Shown here: positions 37,710 to 49,057 of the stretch, one piece after another
Position numbering within the stretch: the first letter of the stretch is position 1
How the letters are laid out: each line of letters begins with the position of its first letter
Origin: Pseudomonas citri
GTDB taxonomy: Bacteria > Pseudomonadota > Gammaproteobacteria > Pseudomonadales > Pseudomonadaceae
Assembly (NCBI RefSeq): GCF_025336485.1
Contig: NZ_JAODAB010000006.1
Span: 62,001-126,000 of the forward strand
Direction: 5' to 3'
Length of the DNA stretch: 64,000 nt
The notes under the pieces: generated by a model
Database searches by the model: none
Told to the model about the DNA's origin: nothing
The model's input: only the letters and a program-made list of their open reading frames with translations
Made by a program: the position numbers and the translations under genes

Positions 37710-38346
37710 GCAGTCTCCTTTCCAGGTAGCGTGCGCTGAGGGACAAGGGGTAACAAAGCAGGAAATAGCCGAGGGCCACCAGGCCATACACCATGAACGG
37801 TTCGAACGTGGCGTTGGCGAGCATGCCGCCGGTCTTGGTCAGTTCGGTAAAGCCGATGATCGAGGTCACGGCGGTGCCCTTGACCACTTGCACCGAGAAA
37901 CCCACGGTCGGCGCCACGGCGATGCGCAGGGCCTGGGGCAGGATCACGTAGCGCAACTGTTCCAATGGGTTGAGGGCCAGGCTGGCGCTGGCTTCCCATT
38001 GGCCGTTGGGGATCGCTTCGACGCAGCCGCGCCAGATCTCCGCCAGGTAGGCGCTGGTAAACAACGTCAGGGCAATCGCCGCCGCTAGCCACGGTGAAAT
38101 CTCCACGCCGGCCAGGGCCACGCCAAAGAACACCAGGAACAATTGCATCAGCAGCGGCGTGCCCTGGAACAACTCGATGTAGGTGCGCGCGATGTGTTGG
38201 GGCAGGGCGTTCCTGGAGATGCGCAGCACCAGCACCAGCAAGCCGATCAAGCCGCCGCCGATAAAGGCCACCAGTGACAACGCCAGGGTCCATTGCAGGC
38301 CGGTGAACAGGTTGCGCACCACATCCCAGAAAGTGAAATCGCTCAT
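37696..38346 (-). CDS. Amino-acid ABC transporter permease, second subunit
   Basis: 216 residues, five membrane helices. The EAA loop (EASASLALNPLEQLRYVILPQALR) lies at about residue 130, written here only in part. HisM/GlnP-type. Start overlaps the preceding permease stop (ATGA). Confidence 0.93.
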   Translation of the reverse strand: MSDFTFWDVVRNLFTGLQWTLALSLVAFIGGGLIGLLVLVLRISRNALPQHIARTYIELFQGTPLLMQLFLVFFGVALAGVEISPWLAAAIALTLFTSAYLAEIWRGCVEAIPNGQWEASASLALNPLEQLRYVILPQALRIAVAPTVGFSVQVVKGTAVTSIIGFTELTKTGGMLANATFEPFMVYGLVALGYFLLCYPLSLSARYLERRLHASA

Positions 38347-39020
38347 GGGTAGCTCCTGCTGCTGCGGTACAGGCACCGTTGGCCGATCCAGTTCAGGAAC
38401 TGGCGGATCAACAGCGCCATGCACAGGTAGACCAACGTGGTCAGCGCATAGGTTTCGAACGCCCGGAAGTTGCGCGACTGAATGAAATTGGCGGCGAAAC
38501 TCAGCTCTTCGGTGGCGATCTGCGAACAGACCGCCGAGCCGAGCATCACGATGATGATCTGGCTGCTCAGGGCCGGCCAGACCTTGCCCAGCGCCGGCAG
38601 CAGCACCACATGGCGAAAGGCTTCGAAGCGGCTCATCGCCAGGGCGGCGGCGGCTTCCAGCTGGCCTCGCGGGATGGCCTGGATGCCGGCGCGGATGATC
38701 TCGGTGGAATAAGCGCCCAGGTTGATCACCATCGCCAGGACGGCCGCCTGCCATTCGGAAATCTGCAGGCCCAGGGACGGCAGGCCGAAAAAGATGAAAA
38801 ACAGTTGCACCAGGAACGGCGTGTTGCGGATCAACTCCACATAGACGCCGAAGATCGCCGCGAACGGGCGGATGTTCCACGCCCGCACCACGGCCCCGAC
38901 GATGCCCAGGCCAACCCCGAACAACGCGCCGATGGCCGTCAGCTCCAGGGTAAACAGCGCGCCGTGCACCAGCAGCTCGGTGTTTTGCACCACCGGCAGG
39001 AAATCGAACTGATAAGCCAT
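38343..39020 (-). CDS. Amino-acid ABC transporter permease, first subunit
   Basis: 225 residues, five helices; EAA-like loop LEAAAALAMSRFEAF and the conserved ELIRNTPFLVQLFFIFFGLP. Forms the inner-membrane channel with the other permease. Lies 21 nt after the binding-protein gene. Confidence 0.93.
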   Translation of the reverse strand: MAYQFDFLPVVQNTELLVHGALFTLELTAIGALFGVGLGIVGAVVRAWNIRPFAAIFGVYVELIRNTPFLVQLFFIFFGLPSLGLQISEWQAAVLAMVINLGAYSTEIIRAGIQAIPRGQLEAAAALAMSRFEAFRHVVLLPALGKVWPALSSQIIIVMLGSAVCSQIATEELSFAANFIQSRNFRAFETYALTTLVYLCMALLIRQFLNWIGQRCLYRSSRSYP

Positions 39021-39041
39021 GCTCAGCCTCTCATGCGGCGG

Positions 39042-39827
39042 TCAGAGATCGGCCGGCAGCGGCTGCTTGAGCCAGGTCTGGGCATTCTTCTCCAGGCTGC
39101 CGTCGGTCTTGGCGGCGGCCAGGATCTGGTTGACCTTGTCCAGCAGCGCTGGCTCGTTCTTGTTCACGCCCACGTACACCGGAGAGTCCTTGAGTTTCAC
39201 TTTCAGGGCCGGGACACGCTTGGGGTTGCGTTCGCTGATGGCGACCATGACCACGTTGCCGCTGGCGATCAGGTCCACCTGGCCGGCCAGGTAGGCGGCG
39301 ATGGTCGAGTTGTTGTCTTCGAAGCGCTTGATGGTGGTGCCTTCGGGGGCGACCTTGGTCAGCTCGATGTCTTCGATGGCGCCGCGGGTGACGCTGATGG
39401 TCTTGCCCTTGAGATCATCGAGGCCGTTGATAGGCGCCTCGGGCGGGCCGAATACCGCCAGGTAGAACGGCGCGTAGGCGCTGGAGAAGTCGATGACCTT
39501 TTCGCGCTCAGGGTTCTTGCCCAGGCTGGAAATCACCAGGTCGACCTTGCCGGTGGTCAGGAACGGAATGCGGTTGGTGCTGTTGACCGGGGTCAGTTCC
39601 AACTTGACCTTGAGCTGATCGGCCAAAAGTTTTGCCGTGTCGATGTCCAGGCCACGGGGTTTCATGTCCGGGCCCACCGAACCGAACGGTGGGAAGTCCT
39701 GGGGCACCGCGACCTTGAGGGTGCCGCGCTTGACCACGTCGTCCAGGCCATCGGCGTGGGCGGGCAGTTGACAGAGCATCAGGCTGGCGAACAAGGCAGT
39801 GAGCAGGGTGCTGCAACGCTGAATCAT
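39042..39827 (-). CDS. Amino-acid ABC transporter, periplasmic binding protein
   Basis: 261 residues from ATG 39827 (GGAG upstream). Signal peptide about residues 1-26 (LLTALFASLMLCQLPAHA). SBP_bac_3 domain: GTLKVAVPQDFPPFGSVG, GLDIDTAKLLADQL, DLVISSLGKNPEREKV and GTT/RFEDN segments. The ligand is a polar or aromatic amino acid; not predictable further. First gene of the leftward operon. Confidence 0.93.
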   Translation of the reverse strand: MIQRCSTLLTALFASLMLCQLPAHADGLDDVVKRGTLKVAVPQDFPPFGSVGPDMKPRGLDIDTAKLLADQLKVKLELTPVNSTNRIPFLTTGKVDLVISSLGKNPEREKVIDFSSAYAPFYLAVFGPPEAPINGLDDLKGKTISVTRGAIEDIELTKVAPEGTTIKRFEDNNSTIAAYLAGQVDLIASGNVVMVAISERNPKRVPALKVKLKDSPVYVGVNKNEPALLDKVNQILAAAKTDGSLEKNAQTWLKQPLPADL

Positions 39828-40235
39828 GGCGAATCTCCGCAATCGGTAATGATTTTTGCGTTTGGACAGAGCACAGGCCATGCCAAGCCGGTTTCCCGCC
39901 CACCCCTGCAAGTCCGAACATACAAGCGAGCTTGCTCGCGAAAGCGTCCGCCAGCTTGTGTCAGAGGGCTCTGTACCGGCCTCTTCGCGAGCCGGCTCAC
40001 TCCCACCCAGGCGGGAGGTGTTTCGCACTGTTATCGGGCATCGTCACCGGGTGTTGGGGGATTTCGGCGCAGCGGCGCGGCAGGATCGCTTCGTCGGATG
40101 GGGCTGGGCGTGGCTTGAGTTATACCCAATTACGTCTTCGCTCATAGCGAGACTCAATCAACTGCGGCCTTCCTGAAGCTGGGAAGGGCAGCTATGATGG
40201 GCCACGTTTTTTTGCTGACAACCCCGGAGATTTCC
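39828..40235. other. 408-bp spacer between binding-protein gene and trxA
   Basis: Contains an imperfect inverted repeat of REP character (GCGAGCTTGCTCGCGAAAG near 39927 and CTTCGCGAGCCGGCTC near 39982). The remainder carries the two divergent promoter regions. No coding sequence I can support. Confidence 0.6.
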
Positions 40236-40565
40236 ATGAGCAGCGATCTGATCAAACACGTTAGCGACGCTAGCTTCGAGGCTGACGTAATCAAGGCCGA
40301 AGGCGCGGTACTGGTCGACTACTGGGCTGAGTGGTGCGGTCCTTGCAAAATGATCGCCCCGGTCCTGGACGAGATTGCCGAGACCTACAAAGGCAAGCTG
40401 ACCGTCGCCAAGCTGAACATCGACGAAAACCAGGAGACTCCGGCCAAGCACGGTGTGCGTGGTATCCCGACCCTGATGCTGTTCAAGAACGGCAACGTCG
40501 AGGCCACCAAGGTGGGCGCGCTGTCGAAGTCGCAGCTGGCGGCTTTCCTCGACGCCAACATCTGA
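40236..40565 (+). CDS. trxA: Thioredoxin 1
   Basis: 109 residues. The active site is Trp33-Cys34-Gly-Pro-Cys37; also cis-Pro in RGIPTLMLF and the buried Asp (VDYWAEW). Cytosolic disulfide reductant for ribonucleotide reductase and others. Start ATG 40236 after CGGAGA; the longer reading from 40194 is not homologous. A strong terminator follows, then rho. Confidence 0.97.
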   Translation: MSSDLIKHVSDASFEADVIKAEGAVLVDYWAEWCGPCKMIAPVLDEIAETYKGKLTVAKLNIDENQETPAKHGVRGIPTLMLFKNGNVEATKVGALSKSQLAAFLDANI

Positions 40566-40581
40566 TCGCCGAATGTCGCAG

Positions 40582-40612
40582 AAAAAGCCCCGCAAATCGC
40601 GGGGCTTTTTCG
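40582..40612 (+). terminator. Rho-independent terminator of trxA
   Basis: AAAAAGCCCCGC pairs with GCGGGGCTTTTT around AAATC, ending in a T run. Confidence 0.95.
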
Positions 40613-40639
40613 TTATTCGGGGCTAGACGCTCGCAAACC

Positions 40640-40806
40640 CAGGTGTTACATTCGGCCCCGCATTGGTTTCTCCATTGCCCCCTGCAAGCCGTCGCCGACG
40701 CACTCCTTTCGAACAAGTACGCGATCCTGTCGCCTTCTCCGCGGCGCGGCCTCATTAAGCCAAAAGCTTAATTTCCCCCCTCCATAAATGATTACGTCAT
40801 TCCTAT
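40640..40806 (+). ncRNA. Candidate rho leader (Pseudomon-Rho-type 5' UTR)
   Basis: The 190-bp trxA-rho spacer after the terminator contains a conserved-looking C-rich, pyrimidine-rich leader before rho and no gene. Pseudomonads carry a structured RNA motif upstream of rho, known from comparative genomics; I place it here by position. No alignment was possible. Confidence 0.45.
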
Positions 40807-42066
<1,260 letters not shown>

Positions 42067-42088
42067 CAAGCAATACGTTGCAGAAAAG

Positions 42089-42282
42089 GCGCCCTGGATA
42101 GGGTAATGCCGATCAGTTAAGCCACAAACCCGTGGGAGCAAAGCTTGCTCGCGATTGGGACAAGTCGGTCGACACCTGTATCACGGGGTCCACCGCTATC
42201 GCGAGCAAGCTTTGCTCCCACAGGGTTTGCACCGTTTGATCCTTAACTGATCGGCATTACCCTGGATAGGGCGCTTTTTTTT
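42089..42282 (+). terminator. rho terminator hairpin interrupted by a MITE
   Basis: Left arm GCGCCC (42089-42094), TGGATA, the element, TGGATA again, right arm GGGCGC (42269-42274), then eight T. Removing the element and one TGGATA restores a normal hairpin with T tail, preceded by AAAAG. Confidence 0.75.
42101..42262. mobile_element. 162-bp MITE with REP pair inside, inserted in the rho terminator
   Basis: Perfect 21-bp inverted ends (42101-42121 and 42242-42262; core TAATGCCGATCAGTTAAG). Inside lie inverted REP arms (TGGGAGCAAAGCTTGCTCGCGAT near 42131-42154 and its inverse near 42198-42221, shortened here). Flanked by TGGATA on both sides. Because the target is palindromic, the boundary could also be drawn as a 12-bp duplication CCCTGGATAGGG. 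No coding sequence. Confidence 0.75.
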
Positions 42283-42420
42283 GCAACCGGGGTCGTCGCC
42301 AGCAGCGAAGGCGCGTAAGCCTGTTTCGACTTGAGCGCTTTTACCGAAGTTGGATAACTTATTCGGGTGGCCAGTGTCATTTGATTCATCGCCTGTGCAT
42401 CCGGATCGACAAGGAATGTT

Positions 42421-44376
42421 ATGCATCTATTTGGCAACCGCCGTGACATAGACGGGCTCAGGGCATTGGCCGTTATTCCGGTCGTGCTGTTCCACTTCGG
42501 CTTTGGCGCATTCGGTGGTGGTTTCGTCGGCGTCGATGTCTTCTTCGTCATTTCCGGCTTTCTGATTACCGGCATTCTGCTGCGTGAGATCAGTTCGCAG
42601 CGTTTCAGCTTCGTGAATTTCTGGGCCAGGCGTGCCCGGCGCATCCTTCCAGCCTTGAGTGTGGTCATGCTGGCCACCTTGGCATTGGGCTGGTTGCTGT
42701 TGGCGGCCAAGGACTTTTCGCAGCTGGGCCGGGCGGTTCGTTATCAGTCGCTGTTCATGTCCAACATTCTCTATATGCGCGAAGACGGCTATTTCGAACC
42801 AGCCTCGGACCTGAAGCCATTGCTTCACACCTGGTCCCTGGCGGTCGAGGAGCAGTACTACATTTTTTTCCCACTGTTGATGGCGTTGTTGATGCGCCAT
42901 GTTCGCCAGTGGCGTTGGATGTTGTTTGCCGTGCTGCTGGTTTCTTTCGCACTGAACATCGGCTATATCGAGCGCAAGCCTGATGTCGCTTTCTTTTCGT
43001 TGCCAACACGGGCCTGGGAGCTGTTGTGTGGGGCGATGCTGGCGGTCTTGCCAGCGCCGAGCCGCGTGGTGCGGCCGTGGGTCCGCCAACTGGTCGGCAC
43101 GGCGGGGTTGGTGGCGGTGCTGACGGCGGTTTTCACTTTTGACCGGGCGACGGTGTTTCCCGGTTGGGCCGCTTTGTTGCCCGTGCTGGGCGCTACTGCG
43201 CTGATCTGGTCGGGCTCGCAGGGGCCGACCTGGGTCGCCCGCGCATTGAGTGCGCCGGTATTGGTCTGGATTGGCTTGCTTTCCTATTCCCTTTATCTGT
43301 GGCATTGGCCGATCTATGTCTATGCCAACGCTATTTCCGTTGACGGGATCCAGTCCTGGGAAGCCGCGGGCTGGGTTCTGCTGGCGCTGGGCCTTGCCTG
43401 GCTGAGCTGGCGTTTCGTCGAGCTTCCGTTCCGTGAGAAGCGCGTACTGGCCGGCCAGGGCGCGGTGTTGCTTGGAGCAGGCCTGGCCATGGCCGTCCTG
43501 GCTGTGGCGGGGGTGGTGGTACGGTCGGCGGACGGTTATCCCCAGCGTCTGGCCGGCAAGGCGCTGGAGTACGCCCAGGCGCGGGATTGGCAGGCCGGGC
43601 AGATGGAATGCATGCTCGGCTTCTCGGATACTCAGCCGGACAAGGCCTGCCTGCTTGGCGCGAATAAAGAGACTCCGGCCAATCAGCTGTTCTGGGGCGA
43701 CAGCCACGCCGCGGCTCTGTTGCCGGCGATTGAAAAGAGCGGCACCCGCGATGGGCGTCCGGTATGGCTCTACAGCATGAGCGGTTGCCCGCCGATCCTG
43801 AGCGATGATCCGCCACCGCGCTGCAGGGCGTTCAACGAACGAACCATGGAGCAGGTTCGTCGCCTGGGTATCCGTGATGTGGTGTTGGCGGCCAATTGGA
43901 GCCTGTATGTCTATGGCCGCGAGGACGGAGACAGGAAGCACATGCTCAACTCTCGCGATGACAGGGCCGGCGCCGAGGCGCGCATGGCGACGGCGCTCAA
44001 GGGGCGGGTGGCGGCGATAAGGGCGACGGGCGCGCAAGTCTGGCTATTCAAGGAAGTGCCGTTGCAACGCCTGGGTACCATCAGCCGATTGACGAGCCTG
44101 GCCCGGATAGGGCGTTCAGCCGAGGGGTTGGGGCGTCCGCTTCAGGAGCACTTGGCGCGCCAGGTTTTCCTGAGTGCCTTGTTCGAGTCGATGAGCAGCG
44201 CCGATCCGGGGGTGCATATCATCGACCCGGCACCGCTGATGTGTCCGGGGGGCGTCTGTCGTATAGAGGTCAATGGCCATTCCCAGTACAAGGATGAAGA
44301 TCATTTATCGGACATTGGCAGCACCCGTCTGAGTCCGTTGTTTGCTCCCCTGCTGTTGGGTACGACCGATTATTGA
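42421..44376 (+). CDS. Acyltransferase-3 / SGNH fusion, surface polysaccharide O-acetylase
   Basis: 651 residues. N-terminal acyltransferase-3 domain with about ten membrane helices: DIDGLRALAVIPVVLFHFG (residues 9-27), GGFVGVDVFFVISGFLIT, LLHTWSLAVEEQYY. C-terminal SGNH domain in the periplasm with FWGDSHAAALLP (Ser) and DEDHLSDIG (Asp-His). OafA/YrhL-like enzymes O-acetylate LPS or peptidoglycan. Sits alone between rho and ubiD, likely an accessory gene. Confidence 0.93.
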   Translation: MHLFGNRRDIDGLRALAVIPVVLFHFGFGAFGGGFVGVDVFFVISGFLITGILLREISSQRFSFVNFWARRARRILPALSVVMLATLALGWLLLAAKDFSQLGRAVRYQSLFMSNILYMREDGYFEPASDLKPLLHTWSLAVEEQYYIFFPLLMALLMRHVRQWRWMLFAVLLVSFALNIGYIERKPDVAFFSLPTRAWELLCGAMLAVLPAPSRVVRPWVRQLVGTAGLVAVLTAVFTFDRATVFPGWAALLPVLGATALIWSGSQGPTWVARALSAPVLVWIGLLSYSLYLWHWPIYVYANAISVDGIQSWEAAGWVLLALGLAWLSWRFVELPFREKRVLAGQGAVLLGAGLAMAVLAVAGVVVRSADGYPQRLAGKALEYAQARDWQAGQMECMLGFSDTQPDKACLLGANKETPANQLFWGDSHAAALLPAIEKSGTRDGRPVWLYSMSGCPPILSDDPPPRCRAFNERTMEQVRRLGIRDVVLAANWSLYVYGREDGDRKHMLNSRDDRAGAEARMATALKGRVAAIRATGAQVWLFKEVPLQRLGTISRLTSLARIGRSAEGLGRPLQEHLARQVFLSALFESMSSADPGVHIIDPAPLMCPGGVCRIEVNGHSQYKDEDHLSDIGSTRLSPLFAPLLLGTTDY

Positions 44377-44454
44377 GCGCTCCGCGCATGCGCGGGCTGC
44401 TGTTTGGACGCCAGAGCAGGTAGGATGTACGCCTATTTTCGGGGTGGCATCTCA

Positions 44455-45921
44455 ATGAAATTCAAGGATCTTCGGGATTTCGTGCAGCAGCTTGAGCAGC
44501 GCGGCGAGTTGAAACGTATCCAGGTTCCCATCTCTCCCGTGCTGGAGATGACGGAAGTCTGCGACCGCACCCTGCGGGCCAAAGGCCCGGCGCTGTTGTT
44601 CGAAAAGCCGACGGGCTATGACATTCCGGTGCTCGGCAACCTGTTCGGTACGCCGGAGCGCGTGGCGATGGGCATGGGCGCCGAGTCGGTCAGCGAACTG
44701 CGGGAGATCGGCAAGCTGCTGGCGTTTCTCAAGGAACCCGAGCCGCCGAAAGGCCTGAAGGACGCCTGGTCCAAGCTGCCGATCTTCCGCAAGATCATTG
44801 CCATGGCACCCAAGGTCGTCAAGGACGCGGTCTGCCAGGAGGTGGTGATCGAGGGCGACGATGTCGACCTGGCGATGCTTCCGGTGCAGACCTGCTGGCC
44901 AGGCGACGTGGCACCGCTGATCACCTGGGGCCTGACCGTCACCAAGGGCCCGAACAAGGACCGCCAGAACCTGGGTATCTACCGCCAGCAGGTGATCGGT
45001 CGCAACAAAGTCATCATGCGTTGGCTGAGCCACCGCGGTGGTGCGCTGGATTACCGCGAGTGGTGTGAAAAACATCCCGGCAAACCGTTCCCGGTGTCCG
45101 TGGCCCTGGGCGCGGACCCGGCAACCATCCTCGGCGCCGTCACGCCGGTGCCCGACAGCCTTTCCGAATACGCCTTCGCCGGCCTGCTGCGCGGCAACCG
45201 CACCGAGCTGGTGAAATGCCGCGGTAACGACCTGCAAGTGCCGGCCACCGCCGAGATCATCCTCGAAGGCGTGATCCATCCCGGCGAAATGGCCGATGAA
45301 GGCCCGTACGGCGACCACACCGGTTACTACAACGAAGTGGACAGCTTCCCGGTCTTCACGGTCGAGCGCATTACCCATCGGCTCAAGCCGATCTACCACA
45401 GCACTTACACCGGCCGTCCACCGGATGAGCCGGCCATCCTGGGCGTGGCGTTGAACGAAGTGTTCGTGCCGATCCTGCAAAAACAGTTTCCCGAGATCAC
45501 GGATTTCTACCTGCCGCCGGAAGGCTGTTCGTATCGCATGGCCGTGGTGACCATGAAGAAGTCGTATCCGGGGCACGCCAAGCGGGTGATGCTCGGGGTC
45601 TGGTCGTTTTTGCGACAGTTCATGTACACCAAGTTCGTTATCGTCACCGACGACGATATCAACGCGCGGGACTGGAACGACGTGATCTGGGCTATCACCA
45701 CGCGCATGGACCCCAAGCGCGACACGGTGATGATCGACAACACGCCGATCGACTACCTCGACTTTGCCTCGCCGGTGTCCGGCCTGGGGTCGAAGATGGG
45801 GCTCGATGCCACGCACAAATGGCCCGGCGAAACCAGCCGCGAGTGGGGCCGGGTTATCGTCAAGGATGAGGCCGTTACCCAACGGATCGATGCCATCTGG
45901 AATCAGTTAGGAATAGATTGA
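44455..45921 (+). CDS. ubiD: 4-hydroxy-3-polyprenylbenzoate decarboxylase
   Basis: 488 residues from ATG 44455; the earlier ATG adds 17 non-homologous residues. prFMN-dependent decarboxylase of ubiquinone synthesis. Seen: [30 protein letters not shown], the metal/prFMN region [16 protein letters not shown] [15 protein letters not shown], and the [11 protein letters not shown] motif near residue 285. Its TGA overlaps the next ATG by one base. Confidence 0.96.
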   Translation: MKFKDLRDFVQQLEQRGELKRIQVPISPVLEMTEVCDRTLRAKGPALLFEKPTGYDIPVLGNLFGTPERVAMGMGAESVSELREIGKLLAFLKEPEPPKGLKDAWSKLPIFRKIIAMAPKVVKDAVCQEVVIEGDDVDLAMLPVQTCWPGDVAPLITWGLTVTKGPNKDRQNLGIYRQQVIGRNKVIMRWLSHRGGALDYREWCEKHPGKPFPVSVALGADPATILGAVTPVPDSLSEYAFAGLLRGNRTELVKCRGNDLQVPATAEIILEGVIHPGEMADEGPYGDHTGYYNEVDSFPVFTVERITHRLKPIYHSTYTGRPPDEPAILGVALNEVFVPILQKQFPEITDFYLPPEGCSYRMAVVTMKKSYPGHAKRVMLGVWSFLRQFMYTKFVIVTDDDINARDWNDVIWAITTRMDPKRDTVMIDNTPIDYLDFASPVSGLGSKMGLDATHKWPGETSREWGRVIVKDEAVTQRIDAIWNQLGID

Positions 45922-46889
45922 TGCGTGTAACCTTGCAGCCTTCCGGGGCGGTGCTGGACATACAGCCCGCCGAGCGGATTCTCGATGGCGCGCGGCGCCT
46001 GGGCTATGAATGCCCGCAAAGCTGCCGCAACGGCAACTGCCATGTCTGTGGCGCGTTGCTGGTGGAAGGTCGCGTGGAGCAAGCTGGCGAGGTGCGCGAT
46101 CACGGTGAGATCTTCACCTGCATCGCCGAGCCGTTGGAGGATTGCGTGGTGTTGTGGGATGGCGTGCTGTCGCCGGGCGAGTTGCCGGTGCGCAGCCTGG
46201 CCTGCCAGGTGACCGAGTGCGTCGAGGTGGGTGGCGATGTCTGGCGAGTTCGCCTGCGTGCGCCGGCGGGCAAGCCGCCGCGCTATCACGCGGGGCAGTA
46301 CCTGATGATCGAGCGCGAGAATGGCGATAAATCGGCGTTCTCCCTGGCCTCGGCACCGCATTCGGGGCGCGACCTGCAACTGCATGTACTGGCGCGCGAA
46401 AACAGTGCGCAGGCGCTGCTGGAGCAACTGCGGCGCAACCCCCATGCACGCATCGAGATGCCTTTTGGCGACACGCACCTGGCCGAGCTACCGGACGGTC
46501 CGCTGGTGCTGATCGCGGCCGGAACGGGCATGGCGCAGATGCACAGCCTGATCGAGCATTGCCGGGCGGAGGGCTTCAAGCACCCGGTGCATTTGTATTG
46601 GGGCGTGCGGCGACCGGAAGACTTCTATGAAATCGAGCATTGGGACGAGTGGAAGAAGCTGCCGAACCTGTTCTTGCACAAAGTCGTCAGCGACCTGTGT
46701 GGCTGGGAAGGGCGCTGCGGGATGCTCCACGAAGCGGTGTGCGAGGACATTCGCGACCTGTCCGGCGTGTACGTCTACGCCAGCGGTTCGCCGGCCATGA
46801 TCTACGCCACGCTCGATGCATTGGTGGAAGCCGGGATGGACGCCCACCAGATGCGCGCCGACGTGTTTGCGTATGCGCCGCGCTCTTGA
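45921..46889 (+). CDS. NAD(P)H-flavin / 2Fe-2S reductase (CDP-6-deoxy-delta-3,4-glucoseen reductase family)
   Basis: 322 residues. N-terminal plant-type [2Fe-2S] ferredoxin domain with Cys35, Cys40, Cys43 and Cys67 (CRNGNCHVCG, IFTCIAE). Then an FAD domain (RYHAGQYLMIE) and an NAD(P)H domain (LVLIAAGTGMAQ). Starts at ATG 45921 overlapping the ubiD stop (a TTG just before is less likely). Probably delivers reduced flavin or electrons; location beside ubiD suggests UbiX/UbiD support, as with E. coli fre. Confidence 0.9.
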   Translation: MRVTLQPSGAVLDIQPAERILDGARRLGYECPQSCRNGNCHVCGALLVEGRVEQAGEVRDHGEIFTCIAEPLEDCVVLWDGVLSPGELPVRSLACQVTECVEVGGDVWRVRLRAPAGKPPRYHAGQYLMIERENGDKSAFSLASAPHSGRDLQLHVLARENSAQALLEQLRRNPHARIEMPFGDTHLAELPDGPLVLIAAGTGMAQMHSLIEHCRAEGFKHPVHLYWGVRRPEDFYEIEHWDEWKKLPNLFLHKVVSDLCGWEGRCGMLHEAVCEDIRDLSGVYVYASGSPAMIYATLDALVEAGMDAHQMRADVFAYAPRS

Positions 46890-47016
46890 GCCATTCTGGA
46901 TCTGCTTTTTGTGGCGAGGGGATTTACAGGTTTATGCACCGGATGGCATCTAATTTGCCTCGCTCCTGACAAACGCCAGCATCATGACGGCGTGCCATCC
47001 GACCGATCCGCGAACC

Positions 47017-47685
47017 ATGACCGCCATCGAAACCGCCATAACCTGCGCGCTGTACCCGCCTCGACTCGAACTGGGTGCACCGCTGAGCCGTGAGCAGCTG
47101 CTCGCGTCGATGCAATCGACCATGAGCCGTCACCAGGGTGGTCCGGTCTGGTTGTTCGCCTACGGCTCATTGATCTGGCGACCCGAATGCACGGCGGTGG
47201 AGCGGGTGCGTGGACGGGTGCATGGTTATCACCGCGGTTTGTACCTGTGGTCCCACGAGCACCGCGGTACGCCGGAACTGCCGGGGCTGGTGTTCGGCCT
47301 GGATCGCGGCGGTTCGTGCAGCGGTTTCGCTTACCGGTTGCCGGAAGAGAATCTCGAGGGTTCGTTGTTTGCCCTGTGGCAGCGCGAGATGCCGGTGCCG
47401 TCCTACCGTCCGCACTGGCTCAACTGTCGTCTGGAGAACGGCAACCGCGTGCAAGCGCTGGGCTTCGTGCTGGAGCGGCACCTGCCCAGCTACGCCGGCA
47501 ATTTACCGGACCATGTGCTGAGCCAGGTGCTCGAAAATGCCTGCGGGCGTTACGGCACGACGCGCGATTACGTCGAGCAGACTATCCACGCCCTGCGCAA
47601 CCACGCCATGCCAGATCGGAATCTGGAGGCGCGGTTCAAGCGCTGCAAATCAACCCTGGATCAGGCCAGCGCTTCGCGGCCCTGA
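47017..47685 (+). CDS. Gamma-glutamylcyclotransferase, ChaC family
   Basis: 222 residues from ATG 47017 (MTAIETAI); an in-frame ATG at 46984 would add 11 residues, both with weak ribosome sites. GGCT domain with [11 protein letters not shown] (substrate-binding glycines near residue 48), [19 protein letters not shown] and [11 protein letters not shown]; catalytic Glu expected in PEENLEG. Degrades glutathione to 5-oxoproline and Cys-Gly. Its 3' end overlaps the convergent glpT by 25 nt. Confidence 0.9.
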   Translation: MTAIETAITCALYPPRLELGAPLSREQLLASMQSTMSRHQGGPVWLFAYGSLIWRPECTAVERVRGRVHGYHRGLYLWSHEHRGTPELPGLVFGLDRGGSCSGFAYRLPEENLEGSLFALWQREMPVPSYRPHWLNCRLENGNRVQALGFVLERHLPSYAGNLPDHVLSQVLENACGRYGTTRDYVEQTIHALRNHAMPDRNLEARFKRCKSTLDQASASRP

Positions 47686-49010
47686 CTGGCGACTTGCTTG
47701 TGCCATAGGGTGGGTGCGAGGCACGCCATCGCCAGCAGGCAGGCACCCACCAGCAGCACAAAACCACCGTCCCAGCCAAAATGGTCGACGGTGTAACCCA
47801 TGGCCGCACTGGCCGCGACCGAGCCGCCCAAGTAGCCGAACAGGCCGGTGAAGCCTGCCGCGGTGCCGGCGGCTTTCTTCGGCGCCAGTTCCAGCGCTTG
47901 CAAGCCGATCAGCATCACCGGGCCGTAGATCAGGAACCCGATGGACACCAGGGCGATCATGTCGACGGTCGGATTGCCGGCCGGATTGAGCCAGTACACC
48001 AGCGTCGCCACGGTCACCAGCGCCATGAACACCATGCCCGTCAGGCCACGGTTGCCACGGAAGATCTTGTCCGACATCCAGCCGCACAGCAGCGTGCCGG
48101 GAATGCCCGCCCACTCGTAGAAAAAGTAGGCCCAGGAGCTTTTATCCACGGTGAAGCCCTTGGCTTCCTTGAGGTAGGTCGGCGCCCAGTCCAGCACGCC
48201 GTAGCGCAGCAGGTAGACGAATACGTTGGCCATGGCGATGTACCAGAGCATTTTGTTGCGCAGCACGTATTTGACGAAGATTTCCTTGGTGCTGAATTCC
48301 TTCTCGTGGCTAGCGTCGTAGCCTTCCGGGTAATCGTTCTTGTATTTCTCGATGGGCGGCAGGCCCACCGATTGCGGCGTGTCGCGCATGGTCGCAAAGG
48401 CAAACAGCGCGACCAGCAAGGCTACGGCGGCCGGGACATAGAACGCCGCGTGCCAATCGTTGAACCAACCCATGCCCAACAGGAATAGCGGGCCGATCAG
48501 GCCACCGCCGACGTTGTGCGCCACGTTCCACACCGACACCACGCCGCCACGTTCCTTTTGCGACCACCAATGCACCATGGTCCGTCCACTCGGCGGCCAG
48601 CCCATGCCCTGGGCCCAGCCGTTGATGAACAGCAGGATGAACATCATGGTGACACTGGACGTCGCCCAAGGTGCGAAACCGAAAATGAACATCACCCCTG
48701 CCGATACCAGCAAGCCGAATGGCAGGAAGTAGCGTGGATTGGAGCGATCGGACACCAGGCCCATCAGGAACTTCGAGAGCCCATAGGCAATGGCGATGGC
48801 CGACATGGCCACGCCCAGCTGGCCCCGGGTGTAGCCTTCGTCGATCAGGTACGGCATGGCCAGGGAGAAGTTCTTGCGCAGCAGGTAATAGCCGGCGTAG
48901 CCAAAGAAGATCCCGGCGAAAATCTGCCAGCGAAGGCGTCGGTAGGTACTGTCTATTTTTTCTTCAGGCAGGGACGCCTGATGGGCGGCAGGACGAAAGA
49001 AAGCAAACAT
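47661..49010 (-). CDS. glpT: Glycerol-3-phosphate transporter GlpT (MFS)
   Basis: 449 residues, 12 helices. Antiporter exchanging glycerol-3-phosphate for phosphate. Seen: [29 protein letters not shown] (shortened: [11 protein letters not shown]), [34 protein letters not shown] (Arg contacting phosphate), and [20 protein letters not shown]. Start with CTGGAG upstream. A promoter and GlpR-like dyad lie 48-86 bp upstream. Confidence 0.93.
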   Translation of the reverse strand: MFAFFRPAAHQASLPEEKIDSTYRRLRWQIFAGIFFGYAGYYLLRKNFSLAMPYLIDEGYTRGQLGVAMSAIAIAYGLSKFLMGLVSDRSNPRYFLPFGLLVSAGVMFIFGFAPWATSSVTMMFILLFINGWAQGMGWPPSGRTMVHWWSQKERGGVVSVWNVAHNVGGGLIGPLFLLGMGWFNDWHAAFYVPAAVALLVALFAFATMRDTPQSVGLPPIEKYKNDYPEGYDASHEKEFSTKEIFVKYVLRNKMLWYIAMANVFVYLLRYGVLDWAPTYLKEAKGFTVDKSSWAYFFYEWAGIPGTLLCGWMSDKIFRGNRGLTGMVFMALVTVATLVYWLNPAGNPTVDMIALVSIGFLIYGPVMLIGLQALELAPKKAAGTAAGFTGLFGYLGGSVAASAAMGYTVDHFGWDGGFVLLVGACLLAMACLAPTLWHKQVASQGREALA

Positions 49011-49057
49011 TCAAGGGCTCCAGATTCTTGTTATGACTGCAAATTCGAATGTTACAG

